Source: Streptomyces sp. R41 (GTDB lineage Bacteria; Actinomycetota; Actinomycetes; Streptomycetales; Streptomycetaceae). From it: 64,000 nt of DNA. This document shows, piece by piece, positions 53,978 to 62,557 of the stretch. The translations under genes were made by a program, and so were the position numbers. Numbering within the stretch: the first letter of the stretch is position 1; every line of letters starts with the position of its first letter. The DNA is taken from assembly GCF_041053055.1 (NCBI RefSeq), contig NZ_CP163443.1, forward strand, positions 6,555,001 to 6,619,000, written 5' to 3'. The notes below the pieces were generated by a model. That model was given only the letters and a program-made list of their open reading frames with translations, searched no databases and was not told where the DNA came from.

Positions 53978-55282
53978 TCAGTGGGCCAGGGCCGGCTTCC
54001 GGCGGGACTGGACGCGGGCCGCGTGGGAGCCGAAGACCGTGATGGTCACGACGCCGAGGACCGCCAGCAGACCCAGCGTCACCGTGCCGGCCCAACCGCC
54101 CGCGTGGAAGGCGACGGCCCCCAGCGTGCTGCCGGCACTGGAGCCGACGTAGTACGCGGACTGGTACAGGGCCGAGGCCTGAGCCCGGCCACGCACCGCG
54201 GTGTGGCTCACCGACGACGACGCCACCGCATGCCCCGCGAAGAAGCCCGCGGTGATCAGGACCAGACCGAGCAGCACGAGCGGGAGCGAATCGGCCAGGG
54301 ACAGCAGCAGACCGGAGGTCGTCGTTCCGCCCGCCAGGTAGAGCGACCCGCGGCGGCCCAGCCGGCCGACGAGCCTGCCCGCCGTGGACGCCGACACCGT
54401 ACCGACCAGATAGACCAGGAAGATCGAGCCGATGATGCCCTGGGGGAGCGAGAAGGGGGCGTCGGTGAGGCGGTAGCCGATGACGGTGTAGACCCCGCCG
54501 AAGACCATCATGAACAGCGCGCCGATCGCGTACAGCCGGCACAGAAGAGGGTTCGCGAGGTGGTCGCGGACCGTGCGCGCCAGGACGCGCGGCCGCAGCG
54601 AGCCCGGAGTGAAGTGCGAAGGCGCCGGGAGCAGCAGCCGGAAGGCGACCGCGCACGCCACCGCGATGATCCCGATCGCGCCGACGGCCACGCGCCAGCC
54701 CCACTCCTGCGCCACCCAGCCGGTGATGACCCGACCGCTCATCCCGCCGACGCTGTTGCCCGCCACGAAGAGGCCGATCGCCGTGATCAAGGCCTTGGGG
54801 CGGACCTCCTCGGCCAGGTACGCCGTCGCCGACGCCGGAAGTCCGGCGAGGGCCGCGCCCTGCACCGCCCGCAGCACCACCAGCGCGCCGATCGACGGGG
54901 CGAAGGGGACCAGCAGCCCGACCGTCACCGCCACCGCAAGCGACGCCGTCATCAACGTACGCCGCCCGAAACGCTCCGACAGCGCGCTCATGGGGAGGAC
55001 GAAGAGCGCCAGCGCACCCGTCGCGGCCGACACCGTCCAGCTCGCCTCGCTCGCGGTGACCCCGAAGTCCGTGGAGACGAGCGGGAGGAGAGCCTGCGTG
55101 GAGTAGAGGAGCGCGAAGGTCGCGACACCCGCGAGGAAGAGGGCGAAGCTCATCCGGCGGTAGCCGGGCCCGCCCGGGGCCATACGGGAGTCGACGGACG
55201 AAGGCGCGGACGTCACGGAAGGGGCAGAAGCGGCGGTGGCGGCGTCCACGGTGGTGGACGCCCCGGTACTGGCGGAAGGCAT
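53978..55282 (-). CDS. Major facilitator superfamily transporter
   Basis: 434 residues, twelve predicted membrane segments after a Ser/Ala/Thr-rich N terminus of about 40 residues. MFS loop motif between segments 2 and 3: LSERFGRRTLMT; the repeat in the second half: GRLVGRLGRRGSLYL. YRRMSFALFLAGVATFALLYSTQALLP resembles the YnfM/AraJ-type drug or sugar efflux group. It is divergent from a LysR gene with an operator-like palindrome between, so LysR-controlled efflux is likely. Substrate unknown. Confidence 0.85.
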   Translation of the reverse strand: MPSASTGASTTVDAATAASAPSVTSAPSSVDSRMAPGGPGYRRMSFALFLAGVATFALLYSTQALLPLVSTDFGVTASEASWTVSAATGALALFVLPMSALSERFGRRTLMTASLAVAVTVGLLVPFAPSIGALVVLRAVQGAALAGLPASATAYLAEEVRPKALITAIGLFVAGNSVGGMSGRVITGWVAQEWGWRVAVGAIGIIAVACAVAFRLLLPAPSHFTPGSLRPRVLARTVRDHLANPLLCRLYAIGALFMMVFGGVYTVIGYRLTDAPFSLPQGIIGSIFLVYLVGTVSASTAGRLVGRLGRRGSLYLAGGTTTSGLLLSLADSLPLVLLGLVLITAGFFAGHAVASSSVSHTAVRGRAQASALYQSAYYVGSSAGSTLGAVAFHAGGWAGTVTLGLLAVLGVVTITVFGSHAARVQSRRKPALAH

Positions 55283-55321
55283 ACTTCGAAACTAAGGACC
55301 CGCCACTCATCCGTCCAATGC

Positions 55322-55334
55322 ATGGAAACTCCAT
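55322..55334. promoter_or_regulatory. LysR-type operator between MFS and LysR genes
   Basis: ATGGAAACTCCAT is a 13-bp palindrome (ATGGA, AAC, TCCAT) containing a T-N9-A core, in the 62-bp divergent region, 10 bases before the LysR start. It is the obvious site of autoregulation. Confidence 0.6.
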
Positions 55335-55344
55335 AATCGTTCCC

Positions 55345-56307
55345 ATGGTGCATCAGCAGAGGTCAGAAGCTCACCTGTCACCGTCCAGTGACACAGAAGA
55401 CAGCGCGGGCATGTCGAGGTTGCTCGCCCCACGCCTCGCGTACTTCGCCGGGGTCGCCCGCACCGAGCACGTCACCCGGGCCGCGCAGGAGATGCGGGTC
55501 CCGCAGTCGACCCTGTCGCGGGCCATGGTCCGGCTCGAGCAGGACCTGGGCGTCGACCTGTTCGCGCGCAAGGGACGGACCGTCTCCCTCACGGCCGCGG
55601 GGCGTACGTTCCTCGGCTCCGTCGAGCGGGCCCTCGCCGAGATCGAGCGCGCCGCCGACGAGGTACGCGCCGACGCCGACCCGGCCACCGGCAAGGTCGC
55701 CTTCGGCTTCCTGCACACCATGGGCTCGGAGACGGTACCGGGCCTGATCCGCGCCTTCCGCGCCGACCACCCCCGCGTCCGCTTCAGCCTCGTCCAGAAC
55801 TACGGCGAGGCGATGCTGGAGCGGCTGCGCTCGGGCGAGTTGGACCTTTGTCTCACCTCGCCCGTGCCGGACGCGCCCGACCTGGTCGGCCGCCGCCTCG
55901 ACGAGCAGAAACTCCGGCTCGTCGTACCGGCCGATCACCGCCTCGCCGCCCGTAAACGCATCCGCCTGGCCGAGGCCGCCGACGAGACCTTCGTGACCCT
56001 GGAACCCGGCTACGGCATGCGCCGTATCACCGACGACCTCTGCAAGGAGGCGGGCTTCAAACCACGCATCGCCTTCGAGGGCGAGGAGGCGGAGACACTA
56101 CGGGGCCTCGTGGCCGCGGGTCTCGGGGTTGCCCTCCTCCCGCCACCCGCCGTACCCCGCCCGGGGGTTGTGGAGCTCACGGTGACCGCCCCACGCGCGG
56201 CACGCGAAATCGGCGTGGCGTGGCTGGAAGGCCACCCGGACACTCCACCGGTGGCCGCCTTCAAGAAGTTCCTGCTGTCGAGGAGGGGACATCTGCTCCC
56301 CGACTGA
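55345..56307 (+). CDS. LysR-family transcriptional regulator
   Basis: 320 residues from ATG 55345; an in-frame ATG at 55318 would place the operator inside the gene. The HTH is near the N terminus: RLAYFAGVARTEHVTRAAQEMRVPQSTLSRAMVRLEQDLGVDLFARKGRTVSLTAAG. The co-inducer domain (about 110-315) contains GFLHTMGSETVPGLIRAFRADHP and GVALLPPP. It probably controls the divergent MFS gene. Confidence 0.9.
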   Translation: MVHQQRSEAHLSPSSDTEDSAGMSRLLAPRLAYFAGVARTEHVTRAAQEMRVPQSTLSRAMVRLEQDLGVDLFARKGRTVSLTAAGRTFLGSVERALAEIERAADEVRADADPATGKVAFGFLHTMGSETVPGLIRAFRADHPRVRFSLVQNYGEAMLERLRSGELDLCLTSPVPDAPDLVGRRLDEQKLRLVVPADHRLAARKRIRLAEAADETFVTLEPGYGMRRITDDLCKEAGFKPRIAFEGEEAETLRGLVAAGLGVALLPPPAVPRPGVVELTVTAPRAAREIGVAWLEGHPDTPPVAAFKKFLLSRRGHLLPD

Positions 56308-56318
56308 CGGTCCCAGGA

Positions 56319-56381
56319 GCGCCCTTTCAGGGGCGCGGGGAACTGTGCGACCAGCCCACGGCGACCCGCAGACAACGCACG
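56319..56381. repeat. Dispersed palindromic element, degenerate copy C
   Basis: CAGGGGCGCGGGGAACTGTG (56328-56347) matches the right arm of the stem of copies A, B and D, with a shortened left arm GCGCCC, followed by CGACCAGCCCACGGCGACCCG that recalls the inner flank of copy D. It lies between two convergent genes. Confidence 0.6.
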
Positions 56382-56383
56382 GC

Positions 56384-57145
56384 CTAGTGACGTAGAGCCT
56401 TCCCGAAGCCGGAGGCCAACGGCATACGCAACCCCAACGGCGGCGGCGCCGCCAGCGCGTCCTCGAGCGGGCGGGACAGAGTCCGGCCGAACAACGCTCC
56501 CATGACGAAGTCCTCCGCCAGCGCGTGGACTTCGGCCCGGTGCTGATGCAACGCGTGCCCGTCGGAGTGGACCTCGAACCGACAGATGTCCCGGTTCGCC
56601 TTCTTCGCGCGCGCCGCGAGCCGGAAGGACAGCTCCGGGTCGGTGCGCTCGTCGTTCGTGCCGTGCACGATCAGCACACGGCGCCCGGCCAGCTGTTTCA
56701 CCGGTTCGGGTGGCGCCGCCACGTCCTCCTCGGGCAGCCAAGGGGCGAGCGCCAGTACGGAGTTGACCGCCGTGTGCCCGCCCGCCCGCAGTGCCGCGCG
56801 GCCGCCCATGTCCACGCCGGCCAGGCACACCGGGACGTCTCCGTAACGGCGTACGACCTCGTCGGCGGCCCAGGACGCGTCGTTCGCCAGATGCGCCTCG
56901 CTGCCGTTCCAGCCGCGAAAGCGGTAGTGCACCACGTGGGTGACCAGGCCTTCCGCGTGTCCCGCGCGGGTGAGGCGGCGTCCCAACACACGTACGGAGG
57001 CGGTCGCCATCATGGGGGACGGTCTGCGCGCGGAGGTCTCCTCGCCGCCCGGGAGCAGCAGAACCACTCCGCTGACCGCCGTCGGCTCAGGGCCGAGCGC
57101 CCTCCCCAGCCGGGCCCTGCGAACCGGCGTCGCTTGCTGTGCCAT
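56384..57145 (-). CDS. Alpha/beta hydrolase with Asp at the nucleophile elbow
   Basis: 253 residues, cytosolic. Alpha/beta hydrolase features: VVLLLPGGEE (oxyanion strand), DVPVCLAGVDMGGRAALRAGG (nucleophile elbow), VLIVHGTNDERTDPELSFRLA (acid), and SDGHALHQH (His). The elbow G-x-S-x-G has Asp112 instead of Ser or Cys (GVDMGG), as in haloalkane dehalogenases and epoxide hydrolases, though the rest resembles dienelactone-hydrolase-like proteins. It could be an Asp-nucleophile hydrolase or an inactive homologue. Single gene, divergent from adenosine deaminase. Confidence 0.75.
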   Translation of the reverse strand: MAQQATPVRRARLGRALGPEPTAVSGVVLLLPGGEETSARRPSPMMATASVRVLGRRLTRAGHAEGLVTHVVHYRFRGWNGSEAHLANDASWAADEVVRRYGDVPVCLAGVDMGGRAALRAGGHTAVNSVLALAPWLPEEDVAAPPEPVKQLAGRRVLIVHGTNDERTDPELSFRLAARAKKANRDICRFEVHSDGHALHQHRAEVHALAEDFVMGALFGRTLSRPLEDALAAPPPLGLRMPLASGFGKALRH

Positions 57146-57229
57146 GACAGAACAGTGTCAGAAGCGATGGTGTACGCCACCCGTCCGCACGGTCACCGTT
57201 ACGTATCGACGGATTCGTACAACGGGAGA

Positions 57230-57242
57230 TCTACGCGCGTAG
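57230..57242. promoter_or_regulatory. Nucleoside-regulon palindrome, site 4
   Basis: TCTACGCGCGTAG, 16 bases before the adenosine deaminase start, matching the perfect 12-bp palindrome of site 3. It would overlap the promoter or the transcript start. Confidence 0.65.
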
Positions 57243-57258
57243 GGCGTACAGTGCGAAA

Positions 57259-58413
57259 ATGACGAGCCAGATCCAGAACACCCCGAGCTCGGAACAGATC
57301 CGCCGGGCGCCCAAGGTCCTGCTGCACGATCACCTCGACGGGGGCCTGCGCCCCGGGACGATCGTCGAACTCGCCCAGCAAACGGGCTATTCCAATCTCC
57401 CCGAGACCGATCCCGACAAGCTCGCCATCTGGTTCCGCGAGGCCGCCGACTCCGGTTCTCTGGAGCGGTACCTGGAGACCTTCGCCCACACCTGCGCCGT
57501 CATGCAGACCCGCGACGCCCTCGTCCGGGTCGCCGCCGAATGCGCCGAGGATCTCGCCGAGGACGGTGTCGTCTACGCCGAGGTCCGGTACGCGCCCGAG
57601 CAGCACCTGGAGACCGGGCTCACCCTCGAAGAGGTCGTCGAGGCGGTCAACGAGGGCTTTCGGGAGGGTGAGCGGATCGCCCGGGAGAACGGGCACCGGA
57701 TCCGGGTGGGTGCCCTGCTGACCGCCATGCGGCACGCGGCCCGCGCCCTGGAGATCGCCGAACTCGCGAACCGCTACCGGGACTTGGGTGTCGTCGGCTT
57801 CGACATCGCCGGCGCCGAGGCCGGCTACCCGCCCACCCGGCACCTCGACGCCTTCGAGTACCTGAAGCGCGAGAACAACCACTTCACCATCCACGCCGGT
57901 GAGGCCTTCGGTCTTCCCTCGATCTGGCAGGCGCTGCAGTGGTGCGGCGCCGACCGGCTCGGCCACGGCGTGCGGATCATCGACGACATCCACGTCCACG
58001 AGGACGGCTCTGTGGAGCTCGGCCGGCTCGCCTCGTACGTGCGCGACAAGCGCATCCCGCTGGAGCTGTGCCCGAGCTCCAACCTCCAGACCGGCGCCGC
58101 CGACTCGTACGTCGATCACCCCATCGGACTGCTGCGGCGGCTGCATTTCCGCGCGACCGTGAATACGGATAATCGCCTCATGTCGGGCACGAGCATGAGT
58201 CAGGAATTCGAGCGCCTAGTCGAGGCATTCGGTTACACGCTCGACGACGTCCAGTGGTTCTCGGTCAATGCTATGAAGTCAGCATTCATTCCTTTCGATG
58301 AACGACTGGCGATGATCAATGACGTGATCAAGCCCGGATATGCCGAGCTGAAGTCCGAATGGCTGTTCCAGCAGACTGCCTCCACCAGGCCTTCTGTAGG
58401 GAATCAGGCCTGA
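57259..58413 (+). CDS. add: Adenosine deaminase
   Basis: 384 residues. Zinc and catalytic motifs in order: [12 protein letters not shown] (His23, His25), [24 protein letters not shown] (HAGE), RLGHGVRI, and [13 protein letters not shown] (the second Asp of the usual NTDDP is Asn, as often in actinobacteria). It deaminates adenosine and deoxyadenosine to (deoxy)inosine. It is separate from the transporter operon but shares the CTACGCGCGTAG site. The last ~85 codons (from about 58145) use clearly more A/T at third positions than the rest of the gene. Confidence 0.95.
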   Translation: MTSQIQNTPSSEQIRRAPKVLLHDHLDGGLRPGTIVELAQQTGYSNLPETDPDKLAIWFREAADSGSLERYLETFAHTCAVMQTRDALVRVAAECAEDLAEDGVVYAEVRYAPEQHLETGLTLEEVVEAVNEGFREGERIARENGHRIRVGALLTAMRHAARALEIAELANRYRDLGVVGFDIAGAEAGYPPTRHLDAFEYLKRENNHFTIHAGEAFGLPSIWQALQWCGADRLGHGVRIIDDIHVHEDGSVELGRLASYVRDKRIPLELCPSSNLQTGAADSYVDHPIGLLRRLHFRATVNTDNRLMSGTSMSQEFERLVEAFGYTLDDVQWFSVNAMKSAFIPFDERLAMINDVIKPGYAELKSEWLFQQTASTRPSVGNQA

Positions 58414-58427
58414 TCGGAGGGGGTGCG

Positions 58428-58469
58428 AAGCGGCCGGGTCTTCACTTCTTCTCCATGACTCGGCCGCTT
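58428..58469 (+). terminator. Terminator with U-run after adenosine deaminase
   Basis: AAGCGGCCGGGTC (58428-58440) pairs with GACTCGGCCGCTT (58457-58469) with one G-T pair and runs directly into TTTTT, one of the few textbook terminators in the window. Confidence 0.75.
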
Positions 58470-58555
58470 TTTGATGTTTGCGGAGGGTGGCTTTGCGTGT
58501 TTACGGTTTTGGACCGCTCACATCCCCGTAACACAGATATAAGGACGCATTCAAA

Positions 58556-58909
58556 ATGAAGCAGTCTGCTGCAAAGACCCTCGGTGTCGCCGCTCTCGGT
58601 GCCGCCTTCGCCGCCGCCGGCGCGGGTGCCGCGAACGCCGCGCCGGCCGTGCCGGACGCCTCCTCGGCGCTGGACACCGTCACCAAGACGCTGCCCGCGG
58701 AGAACGTCGCCAAGGCGCTGCCCGGTGCCGGTCAGGCGCTCGCTCATGGGCAGAGCGGGCTGGGTGCGGGCATGGCCGCCGCGCAGCCTGCCGCCGCGCG
58801 CGCCCTCGCCAACGGGCCGGCCGGGTCGGCGACCGGGCTGCTCGGGGGCCTGCCGGTGCAGGGGCTGCCGACGCAGGGTCTGCCGGTGAACGGGATTCCG
58901 CTCGGCTGA
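58556..58909 (+). CDS. Small secreted Ala/Gly-rich protein
   Basis: 117 residues. Sec signal KQSAAKTLGVAALGAAFAAAGAGAANAA, cleavage near ANA-AP (~29). The mature part is Ala/Gly/Leu/Pro-rich with a C-terminal repeat LPVQGLPTQGLPVNGIPLG. No Cys, no known domain. AAGGAC lies about 11 nt before ATG 58556, and the promoter region is A/T-rich (GATATAAGG). Similar small exported proteins occur next to afsQ in other streptomycetes as far as I recall, but function is unknown. Confidence 0.75.
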   Translation: MKQSAAKTLGVAALGAAFAAAGAGAANAAPAVPDASSALDTVTKTLPAENVAKALPGAGQALAHGQSGLGAGMAAAQPAAARALANGPAGSATGLLGGLPVQGLPTQGLPVNGIPLG

Positions 58910-58927
58910 CTTCCGCCGCGCGCACGA

Positions 58928-58970
58928 ACGCCGATGGGGCGCACCCGGGTTGGGTGCGCCCCATCGGCGT
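58928..58970 (+). terminator. 19-bp perfect hairpin
   Basis: ACGCCGATGGGGCGCACCC (58928-58946) pairs with its exact complement at 58952-58970 around GGGTT, between convergent genes; it probably serves both. Confidence 0.85.
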
Positions 58971-58989
58971 CTGTGCTGCGCCTGCTGGG

Positions 58990-59193
58990 TCACCAGGCCG
59001 TACGGGTGGCCTTGTCCTCGGACGGGAACAGGATCCACAGCGCTATGTAGAGCAGGAACTGCGGGCCGGGGAGCAGACAGGAGAGCACGAAGATCACGCG
59101 CATCGTGGTCGCGGAGGTGCCGAAGCGCCGTGCCAGCGCTGCGCACACTCCGCCGATCATGCGGCCGTTGGTGGGGCGGGCAAGGGCGGTCAT
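58990..59193 (-). CDS. Small PspC-domain membrane protein
   Basis: 67 residues from ATG 59193 (AAGGAGCC upstream). PspC pattern: LARPTNGRMIGGVCAALARRFGTSATTMRVIFVLSCLLPGPQFLLYIALWILFPSED, i.e. a short basic G-V-C-A-A-L-A helix and one or two membrane segments. PspC proteins respond to envelope stress; here it is a stand-alone minimal version. Confidence 0.85.
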   Translation of the reverse strand: MTALARPTNGRMIGGVCAALARRFGTSATTMRVIFVLSCLLPGPQFLLYIALWILFPSEDKATRTAW

Positions 59194-59323
59194 GGTGGCT
59201 CCTTCGCGAACCGTGGTTGAGTGCCGGGCTGTTCGGCTCCGATGCCGTCCGGCTTCGAAGCCTTCGAGGTCTCCGGCTTCGATGTCTTCAACGCTACGGG
59301 GACGAAGTGGGCCAAGCGTCGCT

Positions 59324-59875
59324 CTACGGTGCGATCCCGACCCTGGGAATCGTCGGGGTCCGACCCTGAGCGGTGTCCTCCCGGGGGAGGGCCGCGCGGC
59401 GTCGGGTCTCGGCCCGGCGGCGGAGTCGGGCCCTGGCGGCGGGCACGATCGCGAGGTGGGCGAGGGCGACGCCGACCGTGTTGAGCAGGATCGAGTCGAT
59501 GTCCACGACCTGGCCGGGGACACCGGTCTGCAGAAGCTCGATGCCCAGCGAGATGAGGGCGCCGGCGGCGACCGTGCGGATGAGGGAGCCGAGCGGGGAG
59601 ACGGCGAGCTTGCCGCCCGCCATCGGGAGCAGGACGCCCAGCGGGGCGAGGAGGCCCAGGCCCTCCGCGATGCGGCGGGCCGCCACCTCTGGGCCCAGTG
59701 CGAGGTCGGCTCTGATGCCGGCGAACGGCCGCAGGTTGGCGGCGCTCACCCAGGGGACGTCCAGGGGGCGCAGGGTGATCCAGGCGACGAGGGCGAGGTG
59801 TGCGACGAGGAGGACACCTCCTGCCACACGGACGCGGGTCGCGGCGCTGCCGCCGTCTGAACCTTGACGCTGCAC
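59324..59875 (-). CDS. VanZ-like family membrane protein
   Basis: 183 residues from GTG 59875, with four membrane segments. VanZ-like pattern: VAWITLRPLDVPWVSAANLRPFAGI, LLAPLGVLLPM, SLGIELLQTGVPGQVVDIDSILLNTVGVALAHL (the ELLQ...R/DVDDIxxNTxG motif, here VVDIDSILLNTVG). The family is linked to low-level glycopeptide resistance by name only; its biochemical role is unknown. A basic C-terminal tail follows the last segment. Confidence 0.85.
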   Translation of the reverse strand: MQRQGSDGGSAATRVRVAGGVLLVAHLALVAWITLRPLDVPWVSAANLRPFAGIRADLALGPEVAARRIAEGLGLLAPLGVLLPMAGGKLAVSPLGSLIRTVAAGALISLGIELLQTGVPGQVVDIDSILLNTVGVALAHLAIVPAARARLRRRAETRRRAALPREDTAQGRTPTIPRVGIAP

Positions 59876-59921
59876 GCCCCCCAAGACGCGGGGTCCGGCA
59901 CGATCGGTTCCGGGGGGAGTG

Positions 59922-60098
59922 TTTTCGCCCCCTCCGCCCCTGCCCGTCCCGACCAGCCTTTCGGCTGCGGGTGAGTGGGGGTTGCTCGCGCAGTTCCCCG
60001 CGCCCCTTTTAGGGGCGCGGGGAACTGCGCAGTCTTTTAGCGGGGGTCTGGGGGCGGCAGCCCCCAGGGACGGGACGGGCAGGGGCGGAGGGGGCGAA
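59922..60098. repeat. Dispersed palindromic intergenic element, full copy D
   Basis: 177 bp, the reverse complement of copy A throughout: terminal inverted repeats 59922-59950 and 60072-60098, central stem 59988-60007 with 60011-60030 (loop TTT), then the CTTTTAGCGGGGGTCTGGGGGC segment inverted relative to copy A. It lies between the VanZ-like gene start and the lipoprotein gene stop. Confidence 0.85.
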
Positions 60099-60119
60099 CA
60101 AACCCAACGCCCCGCCACG

Positions 60120-60935
60120 TCACGACCCTCCGACCGCCGTCGACGGTGGTGACGTGGTGCTGGGGTCCGAGCGCACCTCGGGGGTGCACTCGTAGCTGAG
60201 GAGGGGAGACGGGGCAGGGCCGCCGAGGATGACGGAGCCGTCGTCCTGGGCCGCGGCCGAGTCGGAGAAGGTGCAGACGATCTGGGCCAGGGCGGAGGAC
60301 GTGAGGTTCTCGGGCGGCGTACTCAGCCGGAGTGTGTCCTCGGGGTCCTTGCCCCGGGGACCACTGACCGTCATGCCGCCGCGCACGTCCGTCGTGTACC
60401 CGGCCTGCTGCTCCGGAGTGGAGGGCGTCTCCGCGAGCTCGTCGAGGAGCCCCTGGGCCACCAGGACCCGCCGCGCCGCCTCCGCCGTACCGTCGGGGAT
60501 CCGCACCGAGCGGTCGACCGTGACCAGTTGCCCGGAACAGAGAAGGAAGACCTGGACGGGCACACCCCGGGAGGACTGGGTGGAGATGTCCGTGCCGGAC
60601 AGCGCACAGGGCACCCGCGACGGCGCCGGACCGAAGTCGGTCGGGACCTGAGTGGACCGGATACCGCAGCCCGCCAGCAGCACGGCGAGCAACGGCACGA
60701 CCAGCCAGGGCCGCAGGCCCCGGAGACGGGGCAGACCCGCAGGACCCGCCAGACGCGGCAGATCTGCCAGACGCCGGAGACGTGGGAGCCGTGCGAGGCG
60801 TCCGCCCCGCGAGCGGAGGGATGGTCCGGGGCCCACGCCTCGACGGCGGAGGAGCCGTGCCGGGCCTGTGCCTCGGCGGCGAAGGAGCCGTGCGAGGCCC
60901 GCGCCTCGGCGGTGGAGGAGTCGTGCGGTCGTCAT
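60120..60935 (-). CDS. Lipoprotein encoded downstream of afsQ2, with long Arg-rich N terminus
   Basis: 271 residues, coupled to afsQ2 (ATGA). The lipoprotein signal PWLVVPLLAVLLAGC is preceded by about 75 residues made largely of 11-residue Arg/Leu/Gly repeats (ARLLRRRGTGP), so the lipobox Cys lies near residue 91 rather than the usual 20-35. No alternative ATG/GTG/TTG start was found just before the hydrophobic part. The mature part (CGIRSTQVPTDFGPAPSRVPC...) has paired Cys and resembles GerMN-free LpqB-type lipoproteins only loosely. The same gene order (lipoprotein after the sensor kinase) is known at the S. coelicolor afsQ locus. Confidence 0.75.
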   Translation of the reverse strand: MTTARLLHRRGAGLARLLRRRGTGPARLLRRRGVGPGPSLRSRGGRLARLPRLRRLADLPRLAGPAGLPRLRGLRPWLVVPLLAVLLAGCGIRSTQVPTDFGPAPSRVPCALSGTDISTQSSRGVPVQVFLLCSGQLVTVDRSVRIPDGTAEAARRVLVAQGLLDELAETPSTPEQQAGYTTDVRGGMTVSGPRGKDPEDTLRLSTPPENLTSSALAQIVCTFSDSAAAQDDGSVILGGPAPSPLLSYECTPEVRSDPSTTSPPSTAVGGS

Positions 60936-62557
60936 CCGGCGGTGTCCTCCGTGCTGTTCCCGCTCCCGTGGCCGTTCCTGGGGCCGTTCCCGTGCCCGTG
61001 CCCGTGCCCGTTCCCATTCCCGTCGCGGAGGTCGTCGATGAGCAGTTCCGACGCGTCCTGCGGCAGGCGCAGCGTGAAGACCGCACCTCCCTTGGGCGCA
61101 TTCGCCGCGGTGATCTCGCCGCCGTGGATGTGCGCGTTCTCCAGGGCGATGGAGAGGCCGAGGCCGCTGCCCTCGGAGCGGGGGCGGGACGCGCTCGCCT
61201 TGTAGAAGCGGTCGAAGACGTGCGGGAGTACGTCCTCGGGGATGCCGGGACCGTGGTCCTGGACCTCGATGACCAGCTCTTCGCCCTCCACGCGCACGGA
61301 GACCCGTACCGGCGAACCCCCGTGCTTGAGCGCGTTGCCGATCAGGTTCGCCAGGATCACGTCGAGGCGGCGCGGGTCGAGGCGCGCCGTGATGCCGCGC
61401 TCGGCGTCCAGGTCCACCGCGTCCAGCCAGGCGCGCGCGTCGATGCACGCGGTGATCTGGTCGGCGATGTCCACGTCGTCGAGGACGAGCCGGGCGGTGC
61501 CCGCGTCGAAGCGGGTGACCTCCATCAGGTTCTCGACGAGGTCGTTGAGGCGCCGGGTCTCGCTGACGACGAGGCGTACGGCAGGCTCGATCATCGGGTC
61601 GACGCTGCCGGTCTCCGCGTCCAGTTCCTCTTCCAGGATCTCCGTCACGGCAGTGATGGCGGTGAGTGGCGTGCGGAGTTCATGGGACATGTCCGCCACG
61701 AAGCGGCGGGACGCCTCGTCGCGGGCGCTCATGTCGGCCACGCGTTTTTCGAGGGCCTCCGCCGTGTGGTTGAACGTACGGGAGAGATCGGCGAGTTCGT
61801 CCGTGCCCGACACGCGCAGTCGGGTGTCGAGCTTGCCCTCACCCAGGCGGCGGGCCGCGGTGCCCAGGCGGTGCACCGGCTTGAGGACCGTGGTCGCCGC
61901 GGCCTGGGCCAGCAGCGCCGAGCCGATCAGGGCCAGGCCCGTGGCGATGCCCAGGGACCAGGCCAGCGAATTGAGATCCTTCTCCTCGGGTTCCAGGGAC
62001 TTGAGCATGTAGCCGGTGGTGGTGCCGCCGATCACCTTCGCGCCGCCGACGAGGTAGGGCTTGTCGTGGTCGGTGATCCGCTGCCAGTAGAGGTGGTACG
62101 CGGACTTGTTGTTCGAGGACAGCGGCTGCTCCTTGTTCACCGCCTTCTGGAGGGACTTGGGTACGTCCTCCAGCGTGAAGGTGTCCAGTTCGGAGTTGCC
62201 GACGACGGTCTTGCCGTTCGAGTCCTGGGCGACCAGCAGCACGCTGAAGCGCTGGCTGCTGTTCGCCATCTGCCCGGCCGTGCGCTGGAGTTCGTCCTGC
62301 GCGGGGTGCACCGGCAGCATGCTCGCGTGGTTGCGCATCTCCTGCTGGAAGTCGCGCAGCACCGCGTCCTGCGTGCGCGTCAGCACGGCCTCGCGGTTGA
62401 GCCAGTACGCGATACCCGACGCCGAAACGGCGGCCGTGAGCGCGACAAGTCCGAACACCACGACCAGCCGCAGCCGCAGGCTGGTGAAGCGCAGGCCGGA
62501 CAGGAGCGCCTTGCGCGCCGCGGCCCAGCCGCGGAGCTCGTCCTGCGGTTTTGTCAC
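60932..62557 (-). CDS. afsQ2: AfsQ2-type sensor histidine kinase
   Basis: 541 residues from GTG 62557, overlapping the regulator stop (GTGA). Membrane segments about 28-51 and 199-222 flank an extracytoplasmic sensor domain of about 145 residues. HAMP follows (about 223-276), then HisKA with DMSHELRTPLTAI (phosphorylated His292), and HATPase_c with NLIGNALKHG, DHGPGIPEDV and GSGLGLSIAL. It phosphorylates AfsQ1. The C terminus is a Gly/Asn/His tail (NGNGHGHGHGNG) encoded by short tandem repeats. The AfsQ system links nitrogen/glutamate status to antibiotic and precursor metabolism in S. coelicolor. Confidence 0.92.
   Translation of the reverse strand: MTKPQDELRGWAAARKALLSGLRFTSLRLRLVVVFGLVALTAAVSASGIAYWLNREAVLTRTQDAVLRDFQQEMRNHASMLPVHPAQDELQRTAGQMANSSQRFSVLLVAQDSNGKTVVGNSELDTFTLEDVPKSLQKAVNKEQPLSSNNKSAYHLYWQRITDHDKPYLVGGAKVIGGTTTGYMLKSLEPEEKDLNSLAWSLGIATGLALIGSALLAQAAATTVLKPVHRLGTAARRLGEGKLDTRLRVSGTDELADLSRTFNHTAEALEKRVADMSARDEASRRFVADMSHELRTPLTAITAVTEILEEELDAETGSVDPMIEPAVRLVVSETRRLNDLVENLMEVTRFDAGTARLVLDDVDIADQITACIDARAWLDAVDLDAERGITARLDPRRLDVILANLIGNALKHGGSPVRVSVRVEGEELVIEVQDHGPGIPEDVLPHVFDRFYKASASRPRSEGSGLGLSIALENAHIHGGEITAANAPKGGAVFTLRLPQDASELLIDDLRDGNGNGHGHGHGNGPRNGHGSGNSTEDTAG

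Noticed and set aside
57259..58413. Loss of function in adenosine deaminase because NTDDP reads NTDNR
   Set aside because: The first Asp is present, and the Asn variant is usual in actinobacterial enzymes.
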